From contig NZ_KB911581.1 of assembly GCF_000383595.1 (NCBI RefSeq), positions 4,434,496 to 4,498,495 on the forward strand: a stretch of DNA of 64,000 bases, read 5' to 3'. The notes under the pieces are model-generated. The model was not told the DNA's origin and ran no database searches. It saw only the letters and a list, made by a program, of their open reading frames with translations. Shown piece by piece: positions 1 to 13,072 of the stretch. A program made the translations under genes and the position numbers. The first letter of the stretch is position 1, and the number at the start of each line of letters is the position of its first letter. This DNA comes from Streptomyces bottropensis ATCC 25435. GTDB lineage: Bacteria; Actinomycetota; Actinomycetes; Streptomycetales; Streptomycetaceae.

Positions 1-198
1 CCGGTCTTCACCTCGGAGCCGGCGATGGCCGAACTCCTGCCCTACGTCTCGCGCTACCGCCTGGTACCCCTGGGCGCCCTGGCCTCCCAGTGGCCGGCCG
101 ACGTCGACCTGTCCCTCACCATCGACGCCGGTTCCCCGCACGGCCTCACCCTCGACGCCCACGACGTGGGCACCCTCCTGGGAGGGCAGGGGATCTGA
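1..198 (+). CDS. SseB-family protein, C-terminal fragment
   Basis: An open frame runs in from the left edge and stops with TGA at 196-198, giving 65 residues of the C-terminus only. The text includes VPLGALASQWP, DLSLTIDAGSP and GLTLDAHDVGTLL. This resembles the end of the SseB N-terminal-domain proteins common in Streptomyces, whose role is not firmly known. The gene converges on the MarR gene downstream. The assignment rests on a short fragment, so it is tentative. Confidence 0.55.
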   Translation, partial: PVFTSEPAMAELLPYVSRYRLVPLGALASQWPADVDLSLTIDAGSPHGLTLDAHDVGTLLGGQGI

Positions 199-270
199 GT
201 CCGGGAGCCACACGAAGAATCGGGGAGAGCAGCCCCTCGTGCCCGGTCCGGCCGGGTCGCGGGCGGGCTG

Positions 271-672
271 TCAGCCCTGCCGCAGCATGCGGGCCAGCGC
301 GTCACGCTGCAGCGGCAGCGTCTCGGCGTGCAGCTCGCGGCCCCGGTCGGTGAGAGCGACCCACACGCCGCGCCGGTCCTCCGCGCAGACGGACCGCTCG
401 ACCAGGCCGTCCTTCTCCAGTCGGCCGATCAGCCGGGACAGCGCGCTCTGGCTGAGATGGACCTTCTCCGCGATGTTCTGCACCCGGCACAGGTCTCCGG
501 CCGCCGTGGCGGTCGCCAGGCCCGAGGCGAGGATGTCGAGCACCTCGAAGTCGCTGGCACCGAGGCCGTGCGGATGCAGTACGCGGTCGATCTCGCACAT
601 CGTGCGGGCGTGTACGGACAGGATGTCCCGCCACTGGTCCTCCAGCCGGACACCGGCCGTGTTCGCTGCCAT
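271..672 (-). CDS. MarR-family transcriptional regulator
   Basis: The 133-residue product has the MarR winged-helix layout: N-terminal helices, a recognition region near residues 60-90 (VHLSQSALSRLIGRLEKDGLVER), and a wing with DRRGVWVALTDRGRE. MarR proteins usually bind short palindromes as dimers and release DNA on binding a ligand or on oxidation. The start is ATG at 672. About 40 bp upstream lies TGCAACTAGTGCA, one base short of the perfect palindrome TGCAACTAGTTGCA found at 50649-50662 before a flavoenzyme gene. Autoregulation is therefore likely, and a shared regulon is possible. The ligand is unknown. Confidence 0.85.
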   Translation of the reverse strand: MAANTAGVRLEDQWRDILSVHARTMCEIDRVLHPHGLGASDFEVLDILASGLATATAAGDLCRVQNIAEKVHLSQSALSRLIGRLEKDGLVERSVCAEDRRGVWVALTDRGRELHAETLPLQRDALARMLRQG

Positions 673-710
673 ATGTGCACGGTAACAGAGGGCGAGGTGA
701 TTGTTTCCTG

Positions 711-723
711 TGCAACTAGTGCA
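711..723. promoter_or_regulatory. Candidate MarR operator
   Basis: TGCAACTAGTGCA lies 38 bp before the MarR start codon and is followed by a further GTGCAAC half-site. It differs by one missing T from the perfect palindrome at 50649-50662. A spot between a MarR gene and its upstream neighbour is the usual place for an autoregulatory site. No binding is shown. Confidence 0.5.
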
Positions 724-743
724 GGTGCAACGACTGCCCGCTA

Positions 744-1097
744 CTACTCCGCCGCGGTGTCCTGAAGGAGCCCGATCAGGTTCCCGTCCGGATCCTTCAC
801 CGAGGCGATGAGCCTGCCGCCGCCCACGTCGTGGACGTCCTCCAGCACCTGCGCGCCGGTGACGAGCAGTGCCGCGAGGCTCGACCGGATGTCGGTGACG
901 TGCCAGTACGGCACGGGTCCGGTCATCCCCTTCGCGTGCCCGTTCGGGTCCAGGCCCACGTCCTGCCCCGCGTCCTTGAAGCCGACGTAGTATGCCGAGT
1001 CCGCGTACGGCTCGACCTCCAGCAGGGCGCTGAACAGGGCCTTCGCCGCGGCGAGGTCCTTGACGGGGTAGATGACGGTCTGGAGTCCGGCGGTCAT
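744..1097 (-). CDS. VOC (glyoxalase/bleomycin-resistance fold) protein
   Basis: This 117-residue protein has a single VOC module: an N-terminal VIYPVKDLAAAKALFSALL strand-helix and a C-terminal VKDPDGNLIGLLQD, the usual place of a metal-binding glutamate-type motif. VOC proteins include glyoxalases, dioxygenases and resistance proteins, so the substrate cannot be given. A GAGGAG ribosome site precedes the ATG at 1097. It is followed 71 bp later by the MarR gene in the same direction, with the candidate MarR operator in between, so the two may respond to the same signal. Confidence 0.75.
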   Translation of the reverse strand: MTAGLQTVIYPVKDLAAAKALFSALLEVEPYADSAYYVGFKDAGQDVGLDPNGHAKGMTGPVPYWHVTDIRSSLAALLVTGAQVLEDVHDVGGGRLIASVKDPDGNLIGLLQDTAAE

Positions 1098-1251
1098 GGG
1101 GTGCTCCTCGGCGGTCGTATCGCTGGTCGCTGTGAACTGCGCTCCACGCTAGGGCGCGGGCGGCTCGGCGGGCTTCTCCGATCCTGATCGATCGATCCAG
1201 GGATGGTGTCCCTTCGACGTTCGGGCGCAGGTCCTGAAAGGCGGCGGGCGC

Positions 1252-1309
1252 AGCCCCTGCCTCTCAGGGGCGCGGGGAGCTGCGCGACCAGCCCCCGCCG
1301 GGCCCGCGG
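1252..1309. repeat. Dispersed Streptomyces intergenic repeat with hairpin
   Basis: The stretch after the GlgB stop codon contains CCCCTG-N5-CAGGGG (1254-1270), followed by GCGCGGGGAGCTGCGCGACC. From memory this resembles a short intergenic element found many times in Streptomyces genomes. The hairpin sits just downstream of glgB, so it may also act as a terminator or 3' mRNA stabiliser. I saw no second copy in this window. Confidence 0.5.
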
Positions 1310-1315
1310 ACGGAC

Positions 1316-3553
1316 TCAGGCAGGGCGGAGCCAGACCGTGGCCAGGGGTGGCAGCGTCAGCCGGACACTGCCCGACCGCCCGTGCCACGCCACCGGCTCG
1401 CGTTCGACGGGACGTGGATCGCAGACCCCGCTCCCCCCGTACGCCACGGCGTCCGTGTTCAGCACCTCGTGCCAGGCCGGGACATCCTCGGGGACACCCA
1501 GCCGGTACTCCTGGCGCACGACCGGGCTGAAGTTGGACACGGACAACAGCGGCACCCCCTCCGCGTCGAGCCGCAGGAACGCGAAGACGTTGTCCTCGGC
1601 GGCATCCCCGCTCACCCACTGGAACCCGGCGGGATCGGTGTCCCGCTGCCAGAGCGCCGGTGTCCGGAGGTACACCGCGTTGAGATCGCGGACGAGGTCA
1701 CGCACGCCACGGTGGTCCGCCTCGGCCCCGTACCCCGGATCGAGCAGCCACCACTCTGGCCCGTGCGCCTCCGACCACTCCGCGCCCTGGGCGAACTCCT
1801 GCCCCATGAAGAGGAGTTGCTTGCCGGGGTGGGCCCACATGAAGCCCAGGTAGGCCCGGTGGTTCGCCCGCCGCTGCCACCAGTCGCCCGGCATCTTCGA
1901 CACCAGCGCCCGCTTGCCGTGCACGACCTCGTCGTGGGAGATCGGCAGGACGTAGTTCTCGCTGTACGCGTACACCATCGAGAAGGTCATCTCGTCGTGG
2001 TGGTACTTGCGGTGCACCGGCTCGTGCTCCATGTAGCCGAGCGAGTCGTGCATCCAGCCCATGTTCCACTTCAGCCCGAAGCCGAGGCCGCCGCTGTCGG
2101 TCGGGCGGGTCACGCCGTCCCAGGCGGTGGACTCCTCCGCGATGGTCACCACGCCCGGCGCGCGCCGGTACACCGTCGCGTTCATCTCCTGGAGGAAGGC
2201 GACCGCGTCCAGGTCCTCGCGCCCGCCGAACACATTGGGGGTCCACTGACCGGAGTCGCGCGAGTAGTCGAGATAGAGCATCGACGCGACCGCGTCCACC
2301 CGCAGCCCGTCGACATGGAACTCCTCGCACCAGTACACGGCGTTCGCCACCAGGAAGTTGCGCACCTCGGTGCGCCCGAGGTCGAACTCGAACGTCCCCC
2401 AGTCCGGGTGCTCGGCCCGGCGGCTGTCCCCGGGCTCGTACAGCGGCTCCCCGTCGAACCGGCCGAGCGCCCAGTCGTCCTTGGGGAAGTGCGCGGGCAC
2501 CCAGTCCAGGATCACCCCGACGCCGGCCCGGTGCAGCGCGTCGACGAGGTACCGGAAGTCGTCCGGCGTACCGAGCCGCGCGGTGGGCGCGTAGAAGCCG
2601 GTGACCTGATAGCCCCAGGACCCGCTGAACGGGTGCTGGGCGACCGGCATCAGCTCGACATGGGTGAAGCCGAGGTCGGCGACGTACGCGGGCAGGACGT
2701 CCGCGAGCTGACGATACGTCAGCCCAGGTCGCCAGGAGGGAAGATGGATCTCGTAGACGGAGAACGGGGCCTCGTGCACCGGGGTGTCCCCGCGCCTCGC
2801 CATCCATTCCGCGTCGCCCCACTCGTACTGCGAGGCCGTGACGACGGACGCCGTCGCGGGCGGCACCTCCGCCCGGCGTGCCATCGGGTCCGCCTTGAGC
2901 AGACGGTGGCCGTGGCGGGAGGTGATCTCGTACTTGTAGTGGGCGCCCACGCCCACCCCCGGCAGGAACAGCTCCCAGACCCCGGACGATCCGAGGGACC
3001 TCATCGGGAACCCCGTCCCGTCCCAGCAGCCGAAGTCACCGGCGACGCGTACGCCCCGGGCGTTCGGCGCCCACACGGCGAAGCGGGTGCCGGGCACGCC
3101 CTGGTGGGTCATCGGTTCGGCGCCGAGCGCCTTCCACAGCTGCTCGTGCCGCCCTTCACGGATCAGATGCAGATCCAGCTCGCCCAGTGCGGGCAGGAAG
3201 CGGTACGGGTCGTGCACCTCGTGGTCGGTGTCCTCGTACGAGACGCGCAGCGTGTACTCCGGGACGGCGTCACCCGGCAGCAGGACGGAGAAGAGACCGT
3301 CGCCCTCCGAGGCGAGGTAGGTGCGCTCACCGTCGATCACGACGCTCACGGCGTGGGCGTACGGCCGCAGTGCCCGCACGGCGATCCCGCCCGGCACCGG
3401 GTGGGCGCCGAGCAGGGCGTGCGGGTCGTGGTGGGCGCCGGAAAGGAGCCGCGCACGGTCGTCGGGGGCGAGGGGAGGGGCGGCCACGGTCAGTCGGGGC
3501 CCGCGCGGAGGCGGGCCCCCCGCCTCCGGGGGAGTGGTGTCGCGCAGGGCCAC
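1316..3553 (-). CDS. glgB: 1,4-alpha-glucan branching enzyme
   Basis: GlgB (745 residues, typical length) cuts alpha-1,4 glucan chains and rejoins them as alpha-1,6 branches in the cytoplasm. An N-terminal CBM48-like region near residues 40-250 is followed by a GH13 barrel. The barrel carries GLRVDAVASML (nucleophile Asp), TIAEEST (acid/base Glu) and PISHDEVVHGK (third carboxylate). It starts with GTG only 4 bp after the maltokinase stop, with an AGGAG ribosome site inside the maltokinase end, so it is the last gene of the glgE-treS-mak-glgB operon. It introduces branches into the polymer made by GlgE. Confidence 0.97.
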   Translation of the reverse strand: MALRDTTPPEAGGPPPRGPRLTVAAPPLAPDDRARLLSGAHHDPHALLGAHPVPGGIAVRALRPYAHAVSVVIDGERTYLASEGDGLFSVLLPGDAVPEYTLRVSYEDTDHEVHDPYRFLPALGELDLHLIREGRHEQLWKALGAEPMTHQGVPGTRFAVWAPNARGVRVAGDFGCWDGTGFPMRSLGSSGVWELFLPGVGVGAHYKYEITSRHGHRLLKADPMARRAEVPPATASVVTASQYEWGDAEWMARRGDTPVHEAPFSVYEIHLPSWRPGLTYRQLADVLPAYVADLGFTHVELMPVAQHPFSGSWGYQVTGFYAPTARLGTPDDFRYLVDALHRAGVGVILDWVPAHFPKDDWALGRFDGEPLYEPGDSRRAEHPDWGTFEFDLGRTEVRNFLVANAVYWCEEFHVDGLRVDAVASMLYLDYSRDSGQWTPNVFGGREDLDAVAFLQEMNATVYRRAPGVVTIAEESTAWDGVTRPTDSGGLGFGLKWNMGWMHDSLGYMEHEPVHRKYHHDEMTFSMVYAYSENYVLPISHDEVVHGKRALVSKMPGDWWQRRANHRAYLGFMWAHPGKQLLFMGQEFAQGAEWSEAHGPEWWLLDPGYGAEADHRGVRDLVRDLNAVYLRTPALWQRDTDPAGFQWVSGDAAEDNVFAFLRLDAEGVPLLSVSNFSPVVRQEYRLGVPEDVPAWHEVLNTDAVAYGGSGVCDPRPVEREPVAWHGRSGSVRLTLPPLATVWLRPA

Positions 3554-3557
3554 GGTC

Positions 3558-4946
3558 TCAGTCTCCTCTCACGGCGAGACGCTCGATCGCCGCCATCGGT
3601 ACGGGAAGCCAGTCGGGGCGGTGCCGGGCCTCGTAGAGCACTTCGTACACGGCCCGGTCCGTTTCGTAGGCGCGCAGCAGCCCGTGCTTCTCGCGCGGGT
3701 CCCAGCCGGCGTGCGCGGCGTAACCCGCGCAGTACGCCTCCCGGCAGTCGCGAGCCCATTCCGGGCGCCAGGGGCGGCGCTGCCGGGCGGCGTAGTCGAA
3801 GGAGCGGAGCATCCCGGCGATGTCCCGCACCGGCGACTGGGTGCCGCACCGCTCGGCCAGCGGACGGGACGGCTCACCCTCGAAGTCGATGACGAACCAC
3901 TCCCGGCCCGCCCGCAGCACCTGCCCCAGGTGCAGATCGCCGTGGACACGCTGCGCGGGCGGCCCGACATCGCAGGAGAGCAGGGCCCGGAAGGCGGTGC
4001 GCAGACCGGGGACGAACGGCCGCAGCGCCGGAACGGAGCGTGCGGCGGCGTCCAGCCGTTCGGTCATCGCGGCGGCCGTCCGCCCGTTCTCGTCATGGGC
4101 TCCGGAGGGGAAGGCCGAGGCCAGCGCCAGGTGGACCTCCGCCGTGGCCCGGCCCAGCTCGCGGGCCTGCGCCGTGAAGTCCCGCCCGGCGGCGAGTGCG
4201 CCGAGTGCCAGCGTCCAGCCGTCCGACGCGTCGGGCAGGAACGGCTGCAGCACACCGAGCGTCGCCGGGAACGGATCGGTCGTCCGGAACCAGGCCACCG
4301 GCGCCGGCACCCGGCCACAGCCCTGCCCGGCCAGCGCGCCCGGCACCTCCAGGTCGGGGTTGACCCCCGGCTGGATGCGCCGGAAGACCTTCAGGATGAA
4401 CGCGTCCCCGTAGACCAGCGAGGAGTTGGACTGCTCGGCGTCCAGCAGCCGGGGCGCGAGCCCGGCCGGCACCCGTACGCCGGGGTCCGCCTCGAACCGC
4501 AGCGGGCCCGCCGTACCGGGGTGCCGCAGCCGTTCGAGCAGCAGCTGGGCCGACCGGGGGTCGTACAGCGCGTCGTACACGGTGAGCCCCGCGAGCGGGC
4601 CCTCCTGCGCCTGCCCGATGAGCGCCGGGCCGAGGCGCGGCGTCCGGTGTTCGCGCACGCCGAGCACCAACTGGTAGCAGTCACCGGCGCAGGGGGTGCC
4701 ACCGGGCGCGGGCACCCCGCCGTGGCCGGTGTGGCTCGGCTGGCCGGTGTGCACGAGCAGATGCAGACAGCCCGGATACAGCTCGGTCATCGACAGCAGG
4801 GCGAGGTCCGTGACCGGCCGGTCCTTGCCGGCGAACCAGCGCTGCCGCGGCAGCCACTCGCGCAGCAGTCCGGCCAGCGAGGTCATGAGGTCGGCGGCGA
4901 CCCCGTCGCTGCTCGGCCGGAGCAGTGCGGTTGCGGTCTTCGACAT
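3558..4946 (-). CDS. mak: Maltokinase
   Basis: This 462-residue kinase phosphorylates maltose to maltose-1-phosphate using ATP, providing the donor for GlgE. It has the fused-free maltokinase layout: an N-terminal cap (LPRQRWFAGKDRPV), then an aminoglycoside-phosphotransferase-like kinase core with VHGDLHLGQVL (catalytic loop) and FVIDFEGEPSRPL (Mg-binding Asp region). I chose the ATG at 4946 because GAAAGGA sits about 10 bp before it; an upstream in-frame start would run almost to the treS stop. TreS ends 29 bp upstream. In some actinobacteria TreS and maltokinase are one polypeptide; here they are separate genes. Confidence 0.93.
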   Translation of the reverse strand: MSKTATALLRPSSDGVAADLMTSLAGLLREWLPRQRWFAGKDRPVTDLALLSMTELYPGCLHLLVHTGQPSHTGHGGVPAPGGTPCAGDCYQLVLGVREHRTPRLGPALIGQAQEGPLAGLTVYDALYDPRSAQLLLERLRHPGTAGPLRFEADPGVRVPAGLAPRLLDAEQSNSSLVYGDAFILKVFRRIQPGVNPDLEVPGALAGQGCGRVPAPVAWFRTTDPFPATLGVLQPFLPDASDGWTLALGALAAGRDFTAQARELGRATAEVHLALASAFPSGAHDENGRTAAAMTERLDAAARSVPALRPFVPGLRTAFRALLSCDVGPPAQRVHGDLHLGQVLRAGREWFVIDFEGEPSRPLAERCGTQSPVRDIAGMLRSFDYAARQRRPWRPEWARDCREAYCAGYAAHAGWDPREKHGLLRAYETDRAVYEVLYEARHRPDWLPVPMAAIERLAVRGD

Positions 4947-4975
4947 GGTGACGCGTCCTTTCGCCGGGCCGCGCC

Positions 4976-6708
<1,733 letters not shown>

Positions 6709-6712
<4 letters not shown>

Positions 6713-8724
6713 GGTGTACCCGGCACTCCGATCTGCGGCGAGGAGGACGCGCTCCCGGCGGGGAGCTGGACGTGGAGGATGTGCGCGGGTGCCCGGCCGG
6801 GTTCCAGACGCACGTAGTTCGTCCTTCCCCAGCGGTAGATCTCACCGGTCAACTCGTCGTGCACGGGCGCGTCCTCGCCCGGGCCCAGGCCGAGTGCTGT
6901 CATGTCGAGGGTGATCGTGGCCTCCTGGGTGTGGTGGGGGTCGAGGTTGACGACCACCACGACCGCGTCCGGGCCGGTGCGCTTGCTGTACGCGATCACC
7001 GCGTCGTTGTCGGTGTGGTGGAAGCGCAGGTTCCTGAGCCCGTGCAGTGCGGGGTGGCGCCGTCTGATCTCGTTGAGCTTGCCGAGCAGGGGGGCGATGG
7101 TGTGTCCGTCCCGTGCGGCTGTGTCCCAGTCGCGGGGGCGGAGCTGGTACTTCTCGGAGTCGAGGTATTCCTCGCTGCCGGGTTTGAGCGGGGTGTTCTC
7201 GCAGAGTTCGTAGCCGGAGTAGATGCCCCAGGTGGGGGAGAGGGTGGCGGCGAGGACGGCGCGGAGTTCGAAGGCGGGGCGGCCGCCTTCCTGGAGGAAG
7301 GCGTGGAGGATGTCGGGGGTGTTGACGAAGAAGTTGGGCCGCATGTAGGCGGCGGCCTCACCGGCGAGTTCGGTGGCGTAGTCGGTGAGTTCGGCTTTGG
7401 TGGTGCGCCAGGTGAAGTAGGTGTAGGACTGCTGGAAGCCGGTGGCGGCCAGGGTGTGCATCATCGCGGGGCGGGTGAAGGCCTCGGCGAGGAAGATGAC
7501 GTCGGGGTCGGTGGCGTTGATGTCGGCGATGACCTGTTCCCAGAACACGACCGGTTTGGTGTGGGGGTTGTCGACGCGGAAGATGCGTACCCCGTGGTCC
7601 ATCCAGTGCCGCAGGACGCGGGTGGTCTCGGCGATGAGGCCGGGCAGGTCGGCGTCGAAGGCGATGGGGTAGATGTCCTGGTACTTCTTGGGCGGGTTCT
7701 CCGCGTAGGCGATGGTTCCGTCGGGGCGGTGGTGGAACCATTCGGGGTGCTTGTCGACCCAGGGGTGGTCGGGGGAGCACTGCAGGGCGAAGTCCAGGGC
7801 GATCTCCAGGCCCTGGGCGCGGGCCTGGGCGACGAAGAAGTCGAAGTCGTCCAGGGTGCCGAGGTCGGGGTGGACGGCGTCGTGGCCGCCCTCGGGGGAG
7901 CCGATCGCCCAGGGCACGCCGACGTCGTCGGGGGTGGGGGAGAGGGTGTTGTTGCGGCCCTTGCGGTAGGTCGTGCCGATGGGGTGGATCGGGGGGAGGT
8001 AGACGACGTCGAAGCCCATCGCGGCGATCGCGGGCAGGCGGCGGGCGGCGGTGCGGAACGTTCCGTGGGGCTGGGCCGGGGTGCCCTCGGAGCGGGGGAA
8101 GAACTCGTACCAGGAGCCGAACAGGGCCCGTTCCCGTTCCACCAGCAGCGGCAGCGGCTCGGAGGAGGTGACCAGTTCCCGCAAGGGGTGACGGGTCAGG
8201 ACCTCGTCCACCTCCGGCGCCAACGCCGCCGCCAGCCGGTCGGCGACCGGGAGGGTGTCGTCGCGGAGTCTCCGCACGGCGTTGAGCAGGGTCGCGTGCA
8301 GGTCCGCCTCGGGCACCCCGGCGGCGGCGCGCGCGTACAGCTCGGCGCCCTCCTCCAGGACGAGTCCGGTGTCGATGCCGGCCGGGACCTTGATGCGGGC
8401 GGTGTGACGCCAGGTGGCGATCGGGTCGCTCCAGGCCTCGACGCGGTACGTCCACCGGCCTTCGGCGGTCGGGGTGACGCAGGCGCCCCAGCGGTCCGTG
8501 CCGGGGGTGAGTTCACGCATCGGGGTCCACGGGGCCGGCCGGCCCTCCGGATCCTTGAGCACCACGTTGGCGGCGACCACGCCGTGCCCCTCCCGGAAGA
8601 GCGTCGCGGTGACCTCGAAGGTCTCGCCGACGACTGCCTTCGCGGGACGCCTGCCGCACTCGACGAGCGGGCGGACGTCCCTGACGGGGACGCGGCCGAC
8701 GGCCGGGGCCGGGATCGGGCTCAT
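6709..8724 (-). CDS. glgE: Alpha-1,4-glucan:maltose-1-phosphate maltosyltransferase
   Basis: GlgE (671 residues) transfers maltosyl units from maltose-1-phosphate to linear alpha-glucan. The N-terminal domain is followed by a GH13_3 barrel with RIFRVDNPHTKP (nucleophile Asp near residue 385) and IFLAEAFTRP (acid/base Glu near 414). The 29-residue spacing matches S. coelicolor GlgE as I remember it (Asp394/Glu423). The ATG at 8724 is preferred over a GTG three codons earlier because GGAGG lies 8 bp before it, overlapping the GTG. S. coelicolor has two GlgE clusters; I cannot tell which one this matches. Confidence 0.96.
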
Positions 8725-8785
8725 GGGTCTCACCTCCGCCGTGCTCGGGGGGTCGGCGCTGGGCCGAACGGGTACTGAACGGGTC

Positions 8786-9121
8786 CTACCGCCCTGCCGT
8801 GAAACGCTGCCCGGACGGCGGACCGCGTCGGGCGGAACGGGTCTTGCCGGACTGGTCCTTACGGGTCTTGCCGTTCTGTTCCTGCTGGGGACGGCCCGTC
8901 TGCTCCTGGAGATAGGCGGGCAGGCTCGTCTGGAGGTAGCGCTCGGCGGCCGTCACGGCCTCCCGGGCGCAGCGCTTGCCCATCAGCACGCACAGCGTGT
9001 AGCCCGAGTCCTCGAAATTGTCCCGGGCCGCGCGGTCGGTCGGGGACGCGAGCATCGCGCGTTCCCAGGTGCGGTAGCGCCGCAGATGTCTGGCCACCTC
9101 GTTCTTGGCGGGCAGCAGCAT
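8786..9121 (-). CDS. DUF5133 protein
   Basis: This small cytoplasmic protein (111 residues) has an N-terminal module starting MLLPAKNEVARHLRRY and ending GYTLCVLMGKRCAREAVTAAERYL. That is the DUF5133 pattern found in Streptomyces. The function is unknown. The C-terminal third is basic and rich in Gln, Arg and Lys and looks disordered. I chose ATG 9121 because a strong GGGAGGG lies just before it; an ATG at 9220 has no ribosome site. It is the first gene of the glgE operon, 61 bp before glgE, so a regulatory or stress role linked to glucan metabolism is possible but unproven. Confidence 0.7.
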   Translation of the reverse strand: MLLPAKNEVARHLRRYRTWERAMLASPTDRAARDNFEDSGYTLCVLMGKRCAREAVTAAERYLQTSLPAYLQEQTGRPQQEQNGKTRKDQSGKTRSARRGPPSGQRFTAGR

Positions 9122-9388
9122 GTGCTGGTCCCTCCCGGCACTCTCGGCGGAGCACGCTTCCCGGGGGAGGTCGTGCATGGAGGTGCACCGGCGCCTGACG
9201 GAGCCGATGCCTTCACTCATGGTGCACAGGTAACCACCGGCCGTCTTGTTGGTTCTTCAACTACCCCACGGGTCGCTCGTGTTGCACGAATGGCGTAGCA
9301 CTCCCACTCTGGAGCTGACTCAGAAGTAACCGGTGCTCACGCTTCGTGCTCATGGGGCGGGAGCTTCGTCGGTGAGGAGCCAACGACG

Positions 9389-9900
9389 ATGAAGACCGCA
9401 GTGCCTCGCTACTACCACCTCGACGTGGAGGTCGGTCCGGAACGGGTCGGCCAGGTCGGGCGCATCCTGGCCGCCCACCTCCGGTTCTGGGACCTGGAGC
9501 CCCTCGCGGAAACCGTCTGCCACAGTGCCGAACTGCTGCTGCGCGCCATCGAGGAGCACGCGGCGGACAAGAAGGCCTCGGTCGAGATGTGGTGGAACGG
9601 CCAGCACCTGATCGCGGCGATGGGCGCGAACGACCGGGAGATGCGCCCGGACCGGGAGCTGCGCCCCTGCCTGACCCGTATCGCCGCGCTCAGCGACGGC
9701 TGGGGCTGCTGCTCGACGGCCACGGGCAGCACGGTCATCTGGTTCACCCAGCGGGCGCCGGTCGACCAGAACGTGCCCCTGGTGCCGACCGTGCCCGAAC
9801 CGGCCCTGCGCGAGGTGCTCCAGGTGCCCCGTGCGACGCACGTGGCCCTGCTCGCCGGCGTGCCCGTCGGCGAGGCGCCGGACGCGTGCGAGGCCGCGCG

Positions 9901-9904
<4 letters not shown>
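9389..9904 (+). CDS. HATPase-like regulatory protein
   Basis: The 171-residue product resembles the small anti-sigma/HATPase-like proteins of Streptomyces: VGQVGRILAAHLRFWDL, a central AELLLRAIEEHA helix where an N-box would lie, and a C-terminal GSTVIWFTQR strand. I do not see a convincing nucleotide-binding N or G box, so ATP binding is uncertain. The start ATG has GGAG 9 bp upstream. The stop overlaps the glgX start as GTGA, which couples the two. Its position facing the glgE operon suggests a role in controlling storage-glucan turnover; this is inference. Confidence 0.55.
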
Positions 9905-12027
<2,123 letters not shown>

Positions 12028-12050
12028 CCCGTGCCGGGACGCGGCGGCGG

Positions 12051-12851
12051 TCAGCGCCTGGTGCGTGACGTGATCGTGAACTGGGCGCCGTCCGGGTCGC
12101 GGAGCACCGCCTCGTCCGCGTCGTGGGTCAGGATCGTGCCACCGTGGTGCTGGGCGGCCTCGACCCGGGCCGCCACGTCGGAGACGGAGAAGTGCACCTG
12201 CCAGTGCGGGCGGATCGTGGGGTCCGGCGCGGCCTCCAGCGCGCCGGAGGTGATCCGGGCCACGGCCTCGCCCTCGCTGCGCAGGACGACCTCGTTCCCC
12301 TCGTAGTGGACCTCGCAGCAGCCGGGCTTCTCGGTGGCCCACTCCAGGACCTCGCCGTAGAAGATCGCGGCGTCGAAGGCGTCGCGGGTGTGCAGCCGGA
12401 TGAAGGCCGGAGCCGCCTTGCGCCAGGTCTCCCAGTCGGTGAACAGCGCGCCCTCCCAGATCCCGAAGGAGGCACCGTGCCGGTCCGCCAGCAGGGCCGC
12501 CCGGCCGGGCGGGAAGGACAGGGGGCCGACCGCGACCGTGCCGCCGCGCTCCCGGGCCCGGGACGCCGCCGCGTCCGCGTCGGACACGGCGAAGTACGGG
12601 GTCCAGGCCACCGCCATCTGCCACAGGGACGCCACCCCGGCGATCCCGGCGACCGGCACACCGTCCGCCAGCGCGATCCGGAAGTGGTCGCCGAGCTTGG
12701 CAGTACGCCATCGCCAGCCCAGCACGGCCGCGTAGAAGTTCTCCGTGGCCGGCAGGTCCCGGCTGGTGAGGGTGACCCAGCAGGGGGCCCCGAAGACGGA
12801 ATGGCTGGAGACGACGTTCTCCGCGCCTCCGAAATCGCTGTCGTTGTTCAT
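12051..12851 (-). CDS. Two-domain VOC protein
   Basis: This 266-residue protein contains two tandem VOC modules, roughly residues 15-130 (APCWVTLTSRDLPATENFY) and 145-260 (AFIRLHTRDAFDAAIFYGEVL, ending DPDGAQFTITSR). Two-module VOC proteins of this kind are frequent in actinomycetes and are often annotated as hydroxylases or glyoxalases; the substrate here is unknown. The ATG at 12851 precedes MNNDSDF, with AGGA about 12 bp upstream. It converges on glgX, with only 23 bp between the stops. Confidence 0.72.
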   Translation of the reverse strand: MNNDSDFGGAENVVSSHSVFGAPCWVTLTSRDLPATENFYAAVLGWRWRTAKLGDHFRIALADGVPVAGIAGVASLWQMAVAWTPYFAVSDADAAASRARERGGTVAVGPLSFPPGRAALLADRHGASFGIWEGALFTDWETWRKAAPAFIRLHTRDAFDAAIFYGEVLEWATEKPGCCEVHYEGNEVVLRSEGEAVARITSGALEAAPDPTIRPHWQVHFSVSDVAARVEAAQHHGGTILTHDADEAVLRDPDGAQFTITSRTRR

Positions 12852-13072
12852 GGCAGTCGTGTCCTGGTCTCGTCCGCCGGCACACCCCGGCCGCACTCCA
12901 GTGTCCAACCGGATCCGGGGCCGGTGCGCGTCGAGTACCCCCGTGTCGGCGTTCCGATCCCGGTGGGGACGCGATCTTCGGACGACCGTTCGGGTGGTGA
13001 CCGGGGGTTCCGTGGGGTCACCGCGGGCCCTCGCGCGTGCGCCGCGCGCCGGATGCGAGGAAGATTCCACTC

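Noticed and set aside
9122..9388. Stress-sigma (SigB-like) promoter before the glgE operon
   Set aside because: GGGTAG occurs on the minus strand at 9266-9261, but no matching -35 at the right distance was found.
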